Of a DNA stretch of 56,501 nucleotides, positions 26,521 through 33,984 are shown in pieces. The translations under genes were made by a program, and so were the position numbers. The DNA comes from Acidobacteriota bacterium. Its GTDB lineage: Bacteria > Acidobacteriota > Vicinamibacteria > Vicinamibacterales > Fen-181. Position 1 is the first letter of the stretch. Each line of letters begins with the position of its first letter. The stretch covers positions 1 through 56,501 of the forward strand of contig JADGOB010000008.1 in NCBI GenBank assembly GCA_017883185.1, given 5' to 3'. The notes under the pieces were generated by a model that was not told the origin of the DNA, did not search any database, and saw only the letters and a list, made by a program, of their open reading frames with translations.

Positions 26521-27681
26521 GTGCAAATGCAGGTAGCCATCGCGGCGGCCTCCGTGCTCGTCCTCACCCTGGCACTGCCGGGCCTGCGGCTGCCTGTCTG
26601 TGCGCAGCAGTCTCCGACCACCCCCACCACGGCCCGCGCGACCGAACGCATCCGGGCTCTCCAGCGCGAGGCGGAAGCCCTGGCGGGTCAGGAACGGACG
26701 CTCCTCGGCGACCTGCGCACGCTCGAGGTGGAGCGCGACCTCCGAGCCGAGGAAGCCCGCAAGCTCGATGCCGAGGTGGACGCGGTCGCGCGCCAGGTCG
26801 AGGACGCCACCCGGCAGATGGCGTCGCTCGACGAGGCCATCCAGGCGGCGCGACCGGCCCTGCACGCGCGGCTCGTGGACGTGTACAAGCTCGGGAGGCC
26901 TGGGTATGCGCGCGTGCTGCTCGGCGTGAACGACCTCCGCGACATCGGGCGCGCCACGCGGATGCTCTCGGCGCTGGCCCAGTTCGATCAGCGCCGCGTG
27001 CAGGAGTTCACCGCCTCCATCGCGCGGCTTGCCGCCGCGAAAACCGCGATCGAACAGCAGTCGGTCCGCCTTCGGGGTCTGCAAGCCGACGCCCGAAAGG
27101 CGGCCGACCTGGCCACCCGCGCGGCGGCCGCCCGAGAGGCTCTGGTCCGCCAGATCGACGCGCGGCGCGACCTGAACGCCCAGATGGTTGGCGAGCTCGA
27201 GGTGGCGACCCTGCGCCTGCAGCGGGCCGTGCAGGCGCTGCCCGGCACCTCGCCGGCCCCCGAGCAGGTCGTCCTCCCGCTGAAGCCGTTCCGCGGCGCA
27301 CTCGACTGGCCGCTCAACGGCCGCGTGCTGTCCCGGTTCGGGGAGCGCCGCAATCCCCGGTTCGGGACCACGACGACGCAGAACGGCCTCGAGATCGAAT
27401 CGGCGGACGGCTCCCCCGTCCTGTCGGTCCACGACGGCACCGTGGCTTTCGCCGACGTCTTCGCCGGATTCGGCCAGTTGGTCATTGTCGATCACGGCGG
27501 TCTCGCCTTCTCCCTCTACGGCTACCTGGGGTCGATGACGGCCACCAAGGGCATGCACGTGTCGCACGGTCAGGTCATCGGCACCGCCGGCCGCGCGCCT
27601 GCCGGCAACTCCGCGGTGTACTTCGAGTTGCGCATCGACGGTATGCCCGTCGATCCCTTACAATGGCTGAAAGAACGGTAA
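26521..27681 (+). CDS. EnvC-like murein hydrolase activator (degenerate LytM)
   Basis: 386 residues from a GTG. A signal peptide (LALPGLRLPVCAQQ) is followed by a long coiled coil (residues about 38-235) and a LytM/M23 domain from about 265. The zinc ligands are not conserved. The HxGxD position reads NGLEIE, the HGxxxxYxHL position reads FSLYGYL, and the final HxH reads VYFEL. This fits EnvC-type factors, which activate amidases at the septum rather than cut peptidoglycan. The S41 peptidase downstream is a common neighbour of EnvC-like genes. Confidence 0.85.
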   Translation: MQMQVAIAAASVLVLTLALPGLRLPVCAQQSPTTPTTARATERIRALQREAEALAGQERTLLGDLRTLEVERDLRAEEARKLDAEVDAVARQVEDATRQMASLDEAIQAARPALHARLVDVYKLGRPGYARVLLGVNDLRDIGRATRMLSALAQFDQRRVQEFTASIARLAAAKTAIEQQSVRLRGLQADARKAADLATRAAAAREALVRQIDARRDLNAQMVGELEVATLRLQRAVQALPGTSPAPEQVVLPLKPFRGALDWPLNGRVLSRFGERRNPRFGTTTTQNGLEIESADGSPVLSVHDGTVAFADVFAGFGQLVIVDHGGLAFSLYGYLGSMTATKGMHVSHGQVIGTAGRAPAGNSAVYFELRIDGMPVDPLQWLKER

Positions 27682-27686
27682 ACACG

Positions 27687-27714
27687 GCAGGGGCGACGCC
27701 TGCGTCGCCCCTGC
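27687..27714. repeat. Palindromic intergenic element
   Basis: GCAGGGGCGAC (27687-27697) is the exact reverse complement of GTCGCCCCTGC (27704-27714) with a six-base loop. No T-run follows. Very similar words occur in the hairpin at 37672, so this may be a dispersed palindrome as well as a possible terminator of the envC-like gene. Confidence 0.6.
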
Positions 27715-27730
27715 GGCCACGATACACCCC

Positions 27731-28888
27731 ATGACTTCTCGCACCCGGTTGCTCGTCCTCTCCGTCACGGCACCCGTCATCGCGTTTGCCGTCATCGGTG
27801 GCCTGCTCGGCAAGACCTGGGCGCGCGAGGAGACCTACCAGCATCTCCGGGTCTTCGAAGACGTCGTGTCCCTCATTTCCGGCAACTACGTCGAGGACGC
27901 AAATCTTGCCCGCGTGATGCGAGGCGCGATGCGGGGTCTCGCCGAAGGACTCGACCCGGACAGCGCCTACCTGGCGCCGGACGAGGCCAAGCAGCACGAG
28001 AGCAGCGAGAAGCCGGCTGGGGGCGAGACCGGGATCGAGTTGACGCGCACGTACTACCTGCGCGTGATCGCGGCTCGAGACGGCTCGCCGGCCGCGAGAG
28101 CGGGCTTGCGGTCAGGTGATTTCCTTCGTGCGATCGACGGCAAGCCCACGCGCGAGATGTCGGTGTACGAGGGCACGCGCCTGCTGCGCGGCGCACCGGG
28201 AACGAAGGTCAGCCTGCTCGTTATCCGCGGCAACGTGGTTGACCCGCATGCCGTGGAGATCACGCGCGAGATTCTGTCGGCGACGGACGTGACGGGACGC
28301 ATGGAAGGCGCGACGATGGGCTACGTGCGGATCGCGGGATTCGGGCCGACTGTCGCGAAGAGCCTTGGGTCCCAGGTGAACGAGTTGACAAGGGCCGGCG
28401 CGACGTCGCTGCTCGTCGATGTCCGCGACACGGCGACCGGCCGCTACGAGTCCGGTATCGCGGCAGCGAAACTGTTCGTGCCGGCTGGAACGATCGCGAT
28501 CAGGGAGATGCGCGGGGCGGCCCGGCAGCCGGTCGCCGCGGGGGCCGGTGACGGTGCGATCACGCTACCGACCGTCGTGTTGGTCAACGATGGCACGTCT
28601 GGCGCCGCCGAAATCTTCGCGGCCGCCCTCGCGGGCAACCAGCGCGCCGCGCTCATCGGCGAACGTACCCATGGACGCGCCGCGCTGCAGAAGTTCGTCT
28701 GGTTGCCCGACGGCGCCGCCATGATCGTGTCGAATGGCTGGTTCCTCACACCCGCGGGCGAACCGCTCCACGAGAAGGGCCTCACGCCGGCCGTTGCGGT
28801 TGATGTCGCCGAGATCGACTTCGGCGCGCCGCCGCCCGCCACCGATGCCATCCTCCAAAAGGGCCTCGAGAGGCTCAGGACCAAGTAG
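27731..28888 (+). CDS. S41 family (C-terminal processing) peptidase, variant active site
   Basis: 385 residues. An N-terminal membrane anchor (VTAPVIAFAVIGGLLG) precedes VMRGAMRGLAEGLDPDSAYL. A PDZ domain follows (GSPAARAGLRSGDFLRAIDG), then the protease core. The nucleophile region is VLVNDGTSGAAEIFAAAL. The normal catalytic Lys motif (TFGKGSVQ) reads THGRAALQ, so Lys is replaced by Arg; the Arg variant may define a subgroup or an inactive protein. The C-terminus has YLTP-like FLTPAGEPLHEKGLTP. It lies just downstream of the EnvC-like gene, which suggests division or envelope quality control. Confidence 0.85.
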   Translation: MTSRTRLLVLSVTAPVIAFAVIGGLLGKTWAREETYQHLRVFEDVVSLISGNYVEDANLARVMRGAMRGLAEGLDPDSAYLAPDEAKQHESSEKPAGGETGIELTRTYYLRVIAARDGSPAARAGLRSGDFLRAIDGKPTREMSVYEGTRLLRGAPGTKVSLLVIRGNVVDPHAVEITREILSATDVTGRMEGATMGYVRIAGFGPTVAKSLGSQVNELTRAGATSLLVDVRDTATGRYESGIAAAKLFVPAGTIAIREMRGAARQPVAAGAGDGAITLPTVVLVNDGTSGAAEIFAAALAGNQRAALIGERTHGRAALQKFVWLPDGAAMIVSNGWFLTPAGEPLHEKGLTPAVAVDVAEIDFGAPPPATDAILQKGLERLRTK

Positions 28889-28917
28889 ACCGAATCCACC
28901 GCACGCGTCTTTGTCTC

Positions 28918-28946
28918 TTGACACGCCTCGATCCGTCGCGTATAAC
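28918..28946 (+). promoter_or_regulatory. Sigma70-type promoter for HU gene
   Basis: TTGACA (28918-28923), 17-base spacer, TATAAC (28941-28946). It is followed by a short leader to the HU start at 29013. Confidence 0.75.
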
Positions 28947-29012
28947 CGCTGAGGCGTCCACCCGAATGACGTGCGCTGCGACGCGTACTCCATCGGCCGC
29001 CGAGGAGACTTC

Positions 29013-29285
29013 ATGAACAAGCAGGATTTGATTGCCAAGATCGTCAAGGACACCGGCGCAACCAAGGTCGCCGCTGCCGCCGCTCTCGAGTCGGTACTCG
29101 ACGGAATCACGCGCTCGCTGAAGAAGGGTGACCCGATCACCTTCGTTGGCTTCGGCACCTTCAAAACGTCGGTCCGCAAGGCCCGCATGGGACGCAACCC
29201 GCAGACGGGCGCCGAGGTGAAGATCCCGAAGCGCCGCGTTGTTCGCTTCTCCGCCGGCAAGACGCTGAAGGACACGGTCAAGTAG
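29013..29285 (+). CDS. hup: HU family DNA-binding protein
   Basis: 90 residues, the canonical HU size. MNKQDLIAKIVKDTGATKVAA is the dimerisation helix region; the beta-arm contains VGFGTFKTSVRKARMGRNPQTG and KIPKRRVVRFSAGKTLKD. HU bends and compacts DNA. The start ATG at 29013 follows AGGAG and is set by the conserved MNKQDLI. It has its own strong promoter. The following 166 bases hold the tRNA-Val promoter. Confidence 0.97.
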   Translation: MNKQDLIAKIVKDTGATKVAAAAALESVLDGITRSLKKGDPITFVGFGTFKTSVRKARMGRNPQTGAEVKIPKRRVVRFSAGKTLKDTVK

Positions 29286-29387
29286 CCAATGGTGCGGGCA
29301 CCGGCGGCCGCCGCCCGGCGTGCCGTCGGTGTCGCATCGCGGTCACCGCCCTTCCCCGCGACGGGAGCGTTGCGGACCAGATGCGCG

Positions 29388-29417
29388 TTGACGCGTGCTT
29401 CCGCCCGTTGCTATACT
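29388..29417 (+). promoter_or_regulatory. Promoter for tRNA-Val
   Basis: TTGACG (29388-29393), 18-base spacer, TATACT (29412-29417), with TG-C before the -10 box. It lies 35 bases upstream of the tRNA. Confidence 0.65.
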
Positions 29418-29451
29418 GACTGCTTCTGTAAGTGCCGGCTTTTCTTGATTT

Positions 29452-29529
29452 AGGCGCGTAGCTCAGTTTGGTTAGAGCGCCTGCTTGACACGCAGGAGGT
29501 CGGCGGTTCGAGTCCGCCCGTGCCTACCA
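29452..29529 (+). tRNA. tRNA-Val (GAC)
   Basis: Complete cloverleaf. Acceptor AGGCGCG pairs with CGTGCCT (one G-U), and the D stem is GCTC/GAGC. The anticodon arm CCTGC-TTGACAC-GCAGG gives anticodon GAC (Val), and the T arm is GGCGG-TTCGAGT-CCGCC. The discriminator base is A, and CCA is encoded. thrS begins 138 bases downstream. Confidence 0.97.
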
Positions 29530-29667
29530 CCTCGATTCCGTTCTGCGCCGGAGCAATCGGCTGTCAGCCTGGACGCGAGTGGCACGCTTGGGGAGAAAGC
29601 CGGGGCAACACCCGGAATCCCGACTGCTGATGGCTGAAGAGACCTCCCTCGGCTCCTGAACACCTGG

Positions 29668-31581
29668 ATGGCCCACGTCACTATCACGTTGCCGGACGGC
29701 TCCCGCCGCAGCGTCCCTGCGGGGACGACGGTGCGCACCTTGATGGCCGACCTCCCGCCACGCGTAGCGAAGTCTGCCGTGGCCGCCATCGTGAACGATG
29801 AGGTGGTGGATCTCTCGTTCTCGCTCGACGCCGACGCGTCGCTCCGCCTTGTCACGGCGGACGCCCCGGAAGCGGTCGAGCTGTACCGTCACAGCACGGC
29901 GCACCTGATGGCGGCGGCGGTCACCGCCCTGTTCCCCGGCGCCCAGTGCGGCATCGGCCCGGCGACCGACGACGGCTTCTTCTACGACTTCATCGTCTCG
30001 CGCCCATTCGTCCCCGAGGACCTCGCGGCGATCGAAGAGAAGATGAAGGAGTTCGCGAAGCGTGACCTCGCCTACGACCGCCGCATGCTGGCAAAGGAGG
30101 AGGCCAAGCGGTTCTTCGACGAGCGTGGCGAACCGCTCAAGGTGCAGCTGATCGAGGAGAAAGGCGGCCCGGTGGTCTCGTGTTACGGGATCGACGACAT
30201 CTTCGTCGATTTCTGCACGGGCCCCCACGTCCCCTCGACCGGGAAGCTGAAGGCGTTCAAGCTGCTCAGCACCTCGAACGCCTACTGGAAGGGCGACGCG
30301 AAGAACCAGCCGATGCAGCGGATCTACGGCACCGCGTTCTTCAGTGAGTCCGACCTCAAGGCCTATCTCGATCGGATCGAGGAAGCCAAGAAGCGCGATC
30401 ACCGGAAGCTCGGGAAGGAACTGGGGCTGTTCATGTTCCACCCGTGGGCGCCCGGCGAGCCGTTCTGGCTGGGAAAGGGCACGCGGCTGGTGAACACGCT
30501 CGGCAACTACATGCGCGCGATCCTCGCTCCCGAGGGGTACGTGGAGATGCGCACGCCGCTCGTCTTCAACAAGGCGCTGTGGGAGACGTCCGGCCACTGG
30601 GAGCACTACCGAGAGAACATGTTCCTGTTCGAGGCGGACGAGCAGTGCTACGGCCTCAAGCCGATGAATTGCCCGGGGCACATGCTGGTGTTCGGCAGCG
30701 AGATGCGAAGCTACCGGGACCTGCCCTACCGGATACACGACCAGAGCGTGCTCCACCGGTACGAGGCGTCGGGCGTCATGTCCGGGCTCACGCGCGTGCG
30801 CGAATTCATCATGGACGACGCCCACATCTTCCTCACCGAGGACCAGATCGGCGAGGAAGTGGAGCGCCTGTTGCGGCTGGTGCAGCGGGTCTACGGCGAC
30901 TTCGGGCTCACGCCGGAGATGAAACTGTCTACGCGCCCCGAGCAGTATCTCGGCGAAAAGGCGACGTGGGATCACGCCGAGTCTGAGCTCAAGAAGGCGC
31001 TGGCGAGCGCGGGCCAGGCCTACACCATCAACGAGGGTGACGGCGCCTTCTACGGGCCGAAGATCGACTTCGCGGTGACCGATGCGCTCGGCCGCAAGTG
31101 GCAGTGCGCGACGATTCAGCTGGACTACCAGTTGCCGCAGCGCTTCAAGCTGAAGTACATCGGGGCGGACAATACCGAGCACACGCCGGTCGTGATGCAC
31201 CGCGCGATCTTCGGCAGCCTGGAGCGGTTCATCGCGCTGCTGCTCGAGCACTACGCGGGCGCGCTCCCGATGTGGTTCGCTCCGGTGCAGGCGATCGTCC
31301 TGCCGATTGCCGACCGCCACATGGCCTACGCGGCGACCGTGCGGGACCGGCTCACGGCCGCCGGGCTGTTCGTCGAGCTCGACGAACGCCAGGAGAAGAT
31401 CGGCTACAAGATCCGAGAGGCGCAGCTGCAGAAGGTGCCGTACATGCTCGTCGTGGGCGACCGCGAGGCCGAGCAGGGGACCGTCTCGGTGCGCAGCCGC
31501 GCCGGCGGGGACCAGGGCGCCCGGACGGTGGACGACTTCATGGCCGCCGCGCAGGACGAGATCGCGCGGAAAGGTCGGTAG
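29668..31581 (+). CDS. thrS: Threonyl-tRNA synthetase
   Basis: 637 residues. Charges tRNA-Thr. The N-terminal TGS domain (HVTITLPDGSRRSVPAGTTV) is followed by the editing domain with the HSTAHLMA His-x3-His motif and FVDFCTGPHVPSTG. The class II catalytic core has EMRTPLVFN, LKPMNCPGHMLVF (zinc Cys), RVREFIMDDAHIF and a zinc His in DFAVTDALGRKWQCATIQLDY. The anticodon-binding domain includes PIADRHMAYAATV and VGDREAEQGTVSVR. It heads the thrS-infC-rpmI-rplT-pheST cluster. Confidence 0.97.
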   Translation: MAHVTITLPDGSRRSVPAGTTVRTLMADLPPRVAKSAVAAIVNDEVVDLSFSLDADASLRLVTADAPEAVELYRHSTAHLMAAAVTALFPGAQCGIGPATDDGFFYDFIVSRPFVPEDLAAIEEKMKEFAKRDLAYDRRMLAKEEAKRFFDERGEPLKVQLIEEKGGPVVSCYGIDDIFVDFCTGPHVPSTGKLKAFKLLSTSNAYWKGDAKNQPMQRIYGTAFFSESDLKAYLDRIEEAKKRDHRKLGKELGLFMFHPWAPGEPFWLGKGTRLVNTLGNYMRAILAPEGYVEMRTPLVFNKALWETSGHWEHYRENMFLFEADEQCYGLKPMNCPGHMLVFGSEMRSYRDLPYRIHDQSVLHRYEASGVMSGLTRVREFIMDDAHIFLTEDQIGEEVERLLRLVQRVYGDFGLTPEMKLSTRPEQYLGEKATWDHAESELKKALASAGQAYTINEGDGAFYGPKIDFAVTDALGRKWQCATIQLDYQLPQRFKLKYIGADNTEHTPVVMHRAIFGSLERFIALLLEHYAGALPMWFAPVQAIVLPIADRHMAYAATVRDRLTAAGLFVELDERQEKIGYKIREAQLQKVPYMLVVGDREAEQGTVSVRSRAGGDQGARTVDDFMAAAQDEIARKGR

Positions 31582-31616
31582 ACGCTCGGAAAGCCGGTGA
31601 CTCAGAGGAGGTCCAT

Positions 31617-32216
31617 ATCGCTTTCGATCGCTCCGCTCCACGACGTGACGACCGCACGAGGATCAATGAACGGATCCGAGTGCGGGAAGTTCGTGTCATC
31701 GATGACGCCGCCCAGCAACTGGGCATCATGGCGCCGCAGCAGGCGCTGACCATTGCTCGCCAGAAGGGTCTGGACTTGGTCGAGGTCGCGCCGATGGCGC
31801 AGCCTCCGGTCTGCCGCATCATGGATTTCGGCAAGTACCAGTACCAGGAGCAGAAGCGCACCCGCGAAGCCCGAAAGCACCAGAAGATCATCGAGGTCAA
31901 GGAAATCAAGTTCCGGCCGAAGGTGGACGAGCACGATTTCCAGTTCAAGAAGAACCACATCGAGCGCTTCCTGGCCGACGGCGACAAGGTCAAGGCGACG
32001 GTCTTCTTCCGCGGACGGGAAATGGCGCATCCCGACATCGGGCGCCGGATCCTCGAGCGCCTGATCCGGGAACTCTCCGACGTGGCCGTGCCGGAGTCGA
32101 TGCCCAGGATGGAAGGCAACACGATGCACACCATCCTGAGCCACAAGCCGGGCAGCAAGCCGCAGGCGCCTAAACCGGCGCCCCCTGCGGTGCTGAGTGG
32201 AATAGAGGGGAACTGA
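31617..32216 (+). CDS. infC: Translation initiation factor IF-3, ATC start
   Basis: 199 residues. The N-domain begins near [19 protein letters not shown] and contains [49 protein letters not shown] is the linker and junction. The C-domain has [17 protein letters not shown] and a helix with [14 protein letters not shown]. No ATG, GTG or TTG is suitably placed: a perfect AGGAGGT lies four bases before ATC at 31617, which opens the frame (ATC GCT TTC GAT CGC). Unusual AUU/AUC starts are known for infC and allow IF3 to repress its own translation. Confidence 0.93.
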   Translation: MAFDRSAPRRDDRTRINERIRVREVRVIDDAAQQLGIMAPQQALTIARQKGLDLVEVAPMAQPPVCRIMDFGKYQYQEQKRTREARKHQKIIEVKEIKFRPKVDEHDFQFKKNHIERFLADGDKVKATVFFRGREMAHPDIGRRILERLIRELSDVAVPESMPRMEGNTMHTILSHKPGSKPQAPKPAPPAVLSGIEGN

Positions 32217-32218
32217 AG

Positions 32219-32416
32219 ATGCCGAAACTCAAGACCCACAGGGGCGCCGCCAAGCGCTTCAAGAAGACCGGGACCGGGAAGTTCAAGCGCAGCATGGCTT
32301 TCAAGCGCCACCTGCTGTCCAGCAAGACGACCAAGGAGAAGCGCCATCTGTCCGGAATGGTGGTTGTCTCCGCCGCAGACGCCGCCAAGATCAAGCGGAT
32401 GCTGCCGTATAAATAG
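32219..32416 (+). CDS. rpmI: 50S ribosomal protein L35
   Basis: 65 residues, typical for L35: [24 protein letters not shown] and [16 protein letters not shown]. It starts two bases after infC ends, so it is translationally coupled to it. Confidence 0.97.
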   Translation: MPKLKTHRGAAKRFKKTGTGKFKRSMAFKRHLLSSKTTKEKRHLSGMVVVSAADAAKIKRMLPYK

Positions 32417-32420
32417 GAGT

Positions 32421-32465
32421 CAGGAGCCAGGAGAGGAGATTCGGCACGCTGAATCACGGCTCCTG
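32421..32465 (+). promoter_or_regulatory. Nested hairpin between L35 and L20 genes
   Basis: CAGGAGCC (32421-32428) pairs with GGCTCCTG (32458-32465), and inside it GATTC (32438-32442) pairs with GAATC (32451-32455). The structure sits within the 84-base gap between rpmI and rplT. It could be an L20 or attenuation site, or one copy of a dispersed intergenic repeat (similar words, GGAGTC and GACTCC, occur at 26484-26506). Confidence 0.45.
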
Positions 32466-32500
32466 AATCCCGAATCCCGATCAGCGCAAGGAGCTCAGAA

Positions 32501-32872
32501 ATGCCTCGAGTGAAACGCGGAACCGTGCGGCGAGCAAAGCGGAAGAAGCTGCTCGGTCTTGCCAAGGGTTACTACGCCAGGAAGAGCAAGCTGTACCGCT
32601 CAATGAAAGAAGCGGTCGACACCGCATTGAAGTACGCGTTCGTCGGCCGTCGCGACAAGAAGCGCGACTTCCGCCGCCTGTGGATCATCCGGATCAATGC
32701 CGCGGCACGCCAGCAGGGTCTCAGCTACGGGCAGTTGATTCGCGGGTTGAAGGTCGCCGGCATCGGCCTCGATCGCAAGACGCTCGCCGACCTCGCCGTG
32801 AAGGAACCGACCGCGTTTGCGCGGATCGCGGGGCAGGCGAAGGACGCGCTCGCGGCTCCGGCGCAGGCGTGA
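32501..32872 (+). CDS. rplT: 50S ribosomal protein L20
   Basis: 123 residues. [33 protein letters not shown]-like N-terminus (about 35 residues, basic) and the globular part with [21 protein letters not shown] and [11 protein letters not shown] are canonical L20. Ribosome site AAGGAG precedes the ATG. L20 organises 23S rRNA early in assembly and often represses its own operon. pheS follows after 17 bases. Confidence 0.97.
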   Translation: MPRVKRGTVRRAKRKKLLGLAKGYYARKSKLYRSMKEAVDTALKYAFVGRRDKKRDFRRLWIIRINAAARQQGLSYGQLIRGLKVAGIGLDRKTLADLAVKEPTAFARIAGQAKDALAAPAQA

Positions 32873-32889
32873 ACGACGGATAGGTCTTC

Positions 32890-33984
32890 ATGCCAGACGC
32901 TGAGGAGATCGAACGCCTTCGGGTGGAGTTCCAGGCCGCGCTTGCCGCCGCGGCCACCGACCAGGCCCTGCGCGTGGTGCGCGACCGCTTCCTCGGGCGC
33001 AAGGGCGGCGTGATCGCCTCGCTGATGAAAGCCGTGGCCAGCGCCTCGCCGGCCGACCGGCCTCTCCTGGGCATGCTCGCCAACCAGTTCAAGAACGAGA
33101 TCGAGGGCGCGCTCGACGCCAGGCGGGCCTCCCTCGAGTCCGGTCGCCCCGTCGCCGGCGGCCTCGACGTCACCTTGCCTGGCCGGCAGGTCCCGCTCGG
33201 GCACCTGCATCCCCTCACCCACGTGCGGCACCAGGTCGAGGCGATCTTCAGCCGCATGGGCTACGAGATCCTCGAAGGGCCCGAGATCGAGGACGACTAC
33301 CACAACTTCGAAGCCCTGAACATGCCGCCCGAGCACCCCGCCCGCGACATGCAGGACACGTTCTTCCTCGGTCAGCCCGTGCCGCAGCGCGGGCTCGGCA
33401 CGCCCGGCACCCGCGTCAGCACGCGCCCGGCGCCGCCCGACCGCCCCGCGACGCTGCTCCGCACGCACACCTCGGCGATGCAGATCCGCTACATGGAGGC
33501 CCACGAGCCGCCCGTCCGGATCGTCGCCATCGGCAAGGTGTTCCGGCGCGACAACCCGGACCTCACGCACACCCCGATGTTCCACCAGTTCGAGGGGTTG
33601 CTGGTCGATGAGCGGGTGACGTTCGCGGATCTCAAGGGCACGCTCACCGCCTTCGTGCGCGAGATCTTCGCGCCCGACATCAAGGTGATGTTCCGCCCGA
33701 GCTTTTTCCCGTACACCGAGCCGAGCGCCGAGATGTTCATCGGCTGCGTGTTCTGCGGCGGAACCGGGTGCCCGGTGTGCAAGCGTACCGGGTGGCTCGA
33801 GATTCTCGGCAGCGGCATGGTGCACCCGTCGGTCCTCGAGGCCGTGGGCTACGATGCCGAGCGCTACACCGGCTTTGCCTTCGGCACCGGCATCGAGCGC
33901 GTCGCGATGTTGAAGTACGGCGTGGACGACATCAGGCTGTTCTACGAGAACGACCTGCGATTCCTGGAGCAGTTTTCCTTTTGA
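32890..33984 (+). CDS. pheS: Phenylalanyl-tRNA synthetase alpha subunit
   Basis: 364 residues. An N-terminal coiled coil (EEIERLRVEFQAALAAA) precedes the class II core: PGRQVPLGHLHPLTHVRHQVEAIF, GPEIEDDYHNFEALNMPPEHPARDMQDTFF, LLRTHTSAMQIRYME, and GKVFRRDNPDLTHTPMFHQFEGL. The end has GTGIERVAMLKYGVDDIRLFYENDLRFLEQF. A CxxC-type cluster (VFCGGTGCPVCKRTGW) lies near the C-terminus. Its stop overlaps the pheT TTG start (TTGA). Confidence 0.97.
   Translation: MPDAEEIERLRVEFQAALAAAATDQALRVVRDRFLGRKGGVIASLMKAVASASPADRPLLGMLANQFKNEIEGALDARRASLESGRPVAGGLDVTLPGRQVPLGHLHPLTHVRHQVEAIFSRMGYEILEGPEIEDDYHNFEALNMPPEHPARDMQDTFFLGQPVPQRGLGTPGTRVSTRPAPPDRPATLLRTHTSAMQIRYMEAHEPPVRIVAIGKVFRRDNPDLTHTPMFHQFEGLLVDERVTFADLKGTLTAFVREIFAPDIKVMFRPSFFPYTEPSAEMFIGCVFCGGTGCPVCKRTGWLEILGSGMVHPSVLEAVGYDAERYTGFAFGTGIERVAMLKYGVDDIRLFYENDLRFLEQFSF

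Noticed and set aside
24033-26651. Leftward 872-codon open frame opposite the lipoprotein phosphohydrolase
   Set aside because: It runs through ruvX and the phosphohydrolase in antisense; residue composition is shadow-like, and no start signal or motif is seen.
29524-31641. Leftward 705-codon frame opposite thrS
   Set aside because: Antisense shadow of a certain gene; it also covers part of the tRNA-Val 3' flank.
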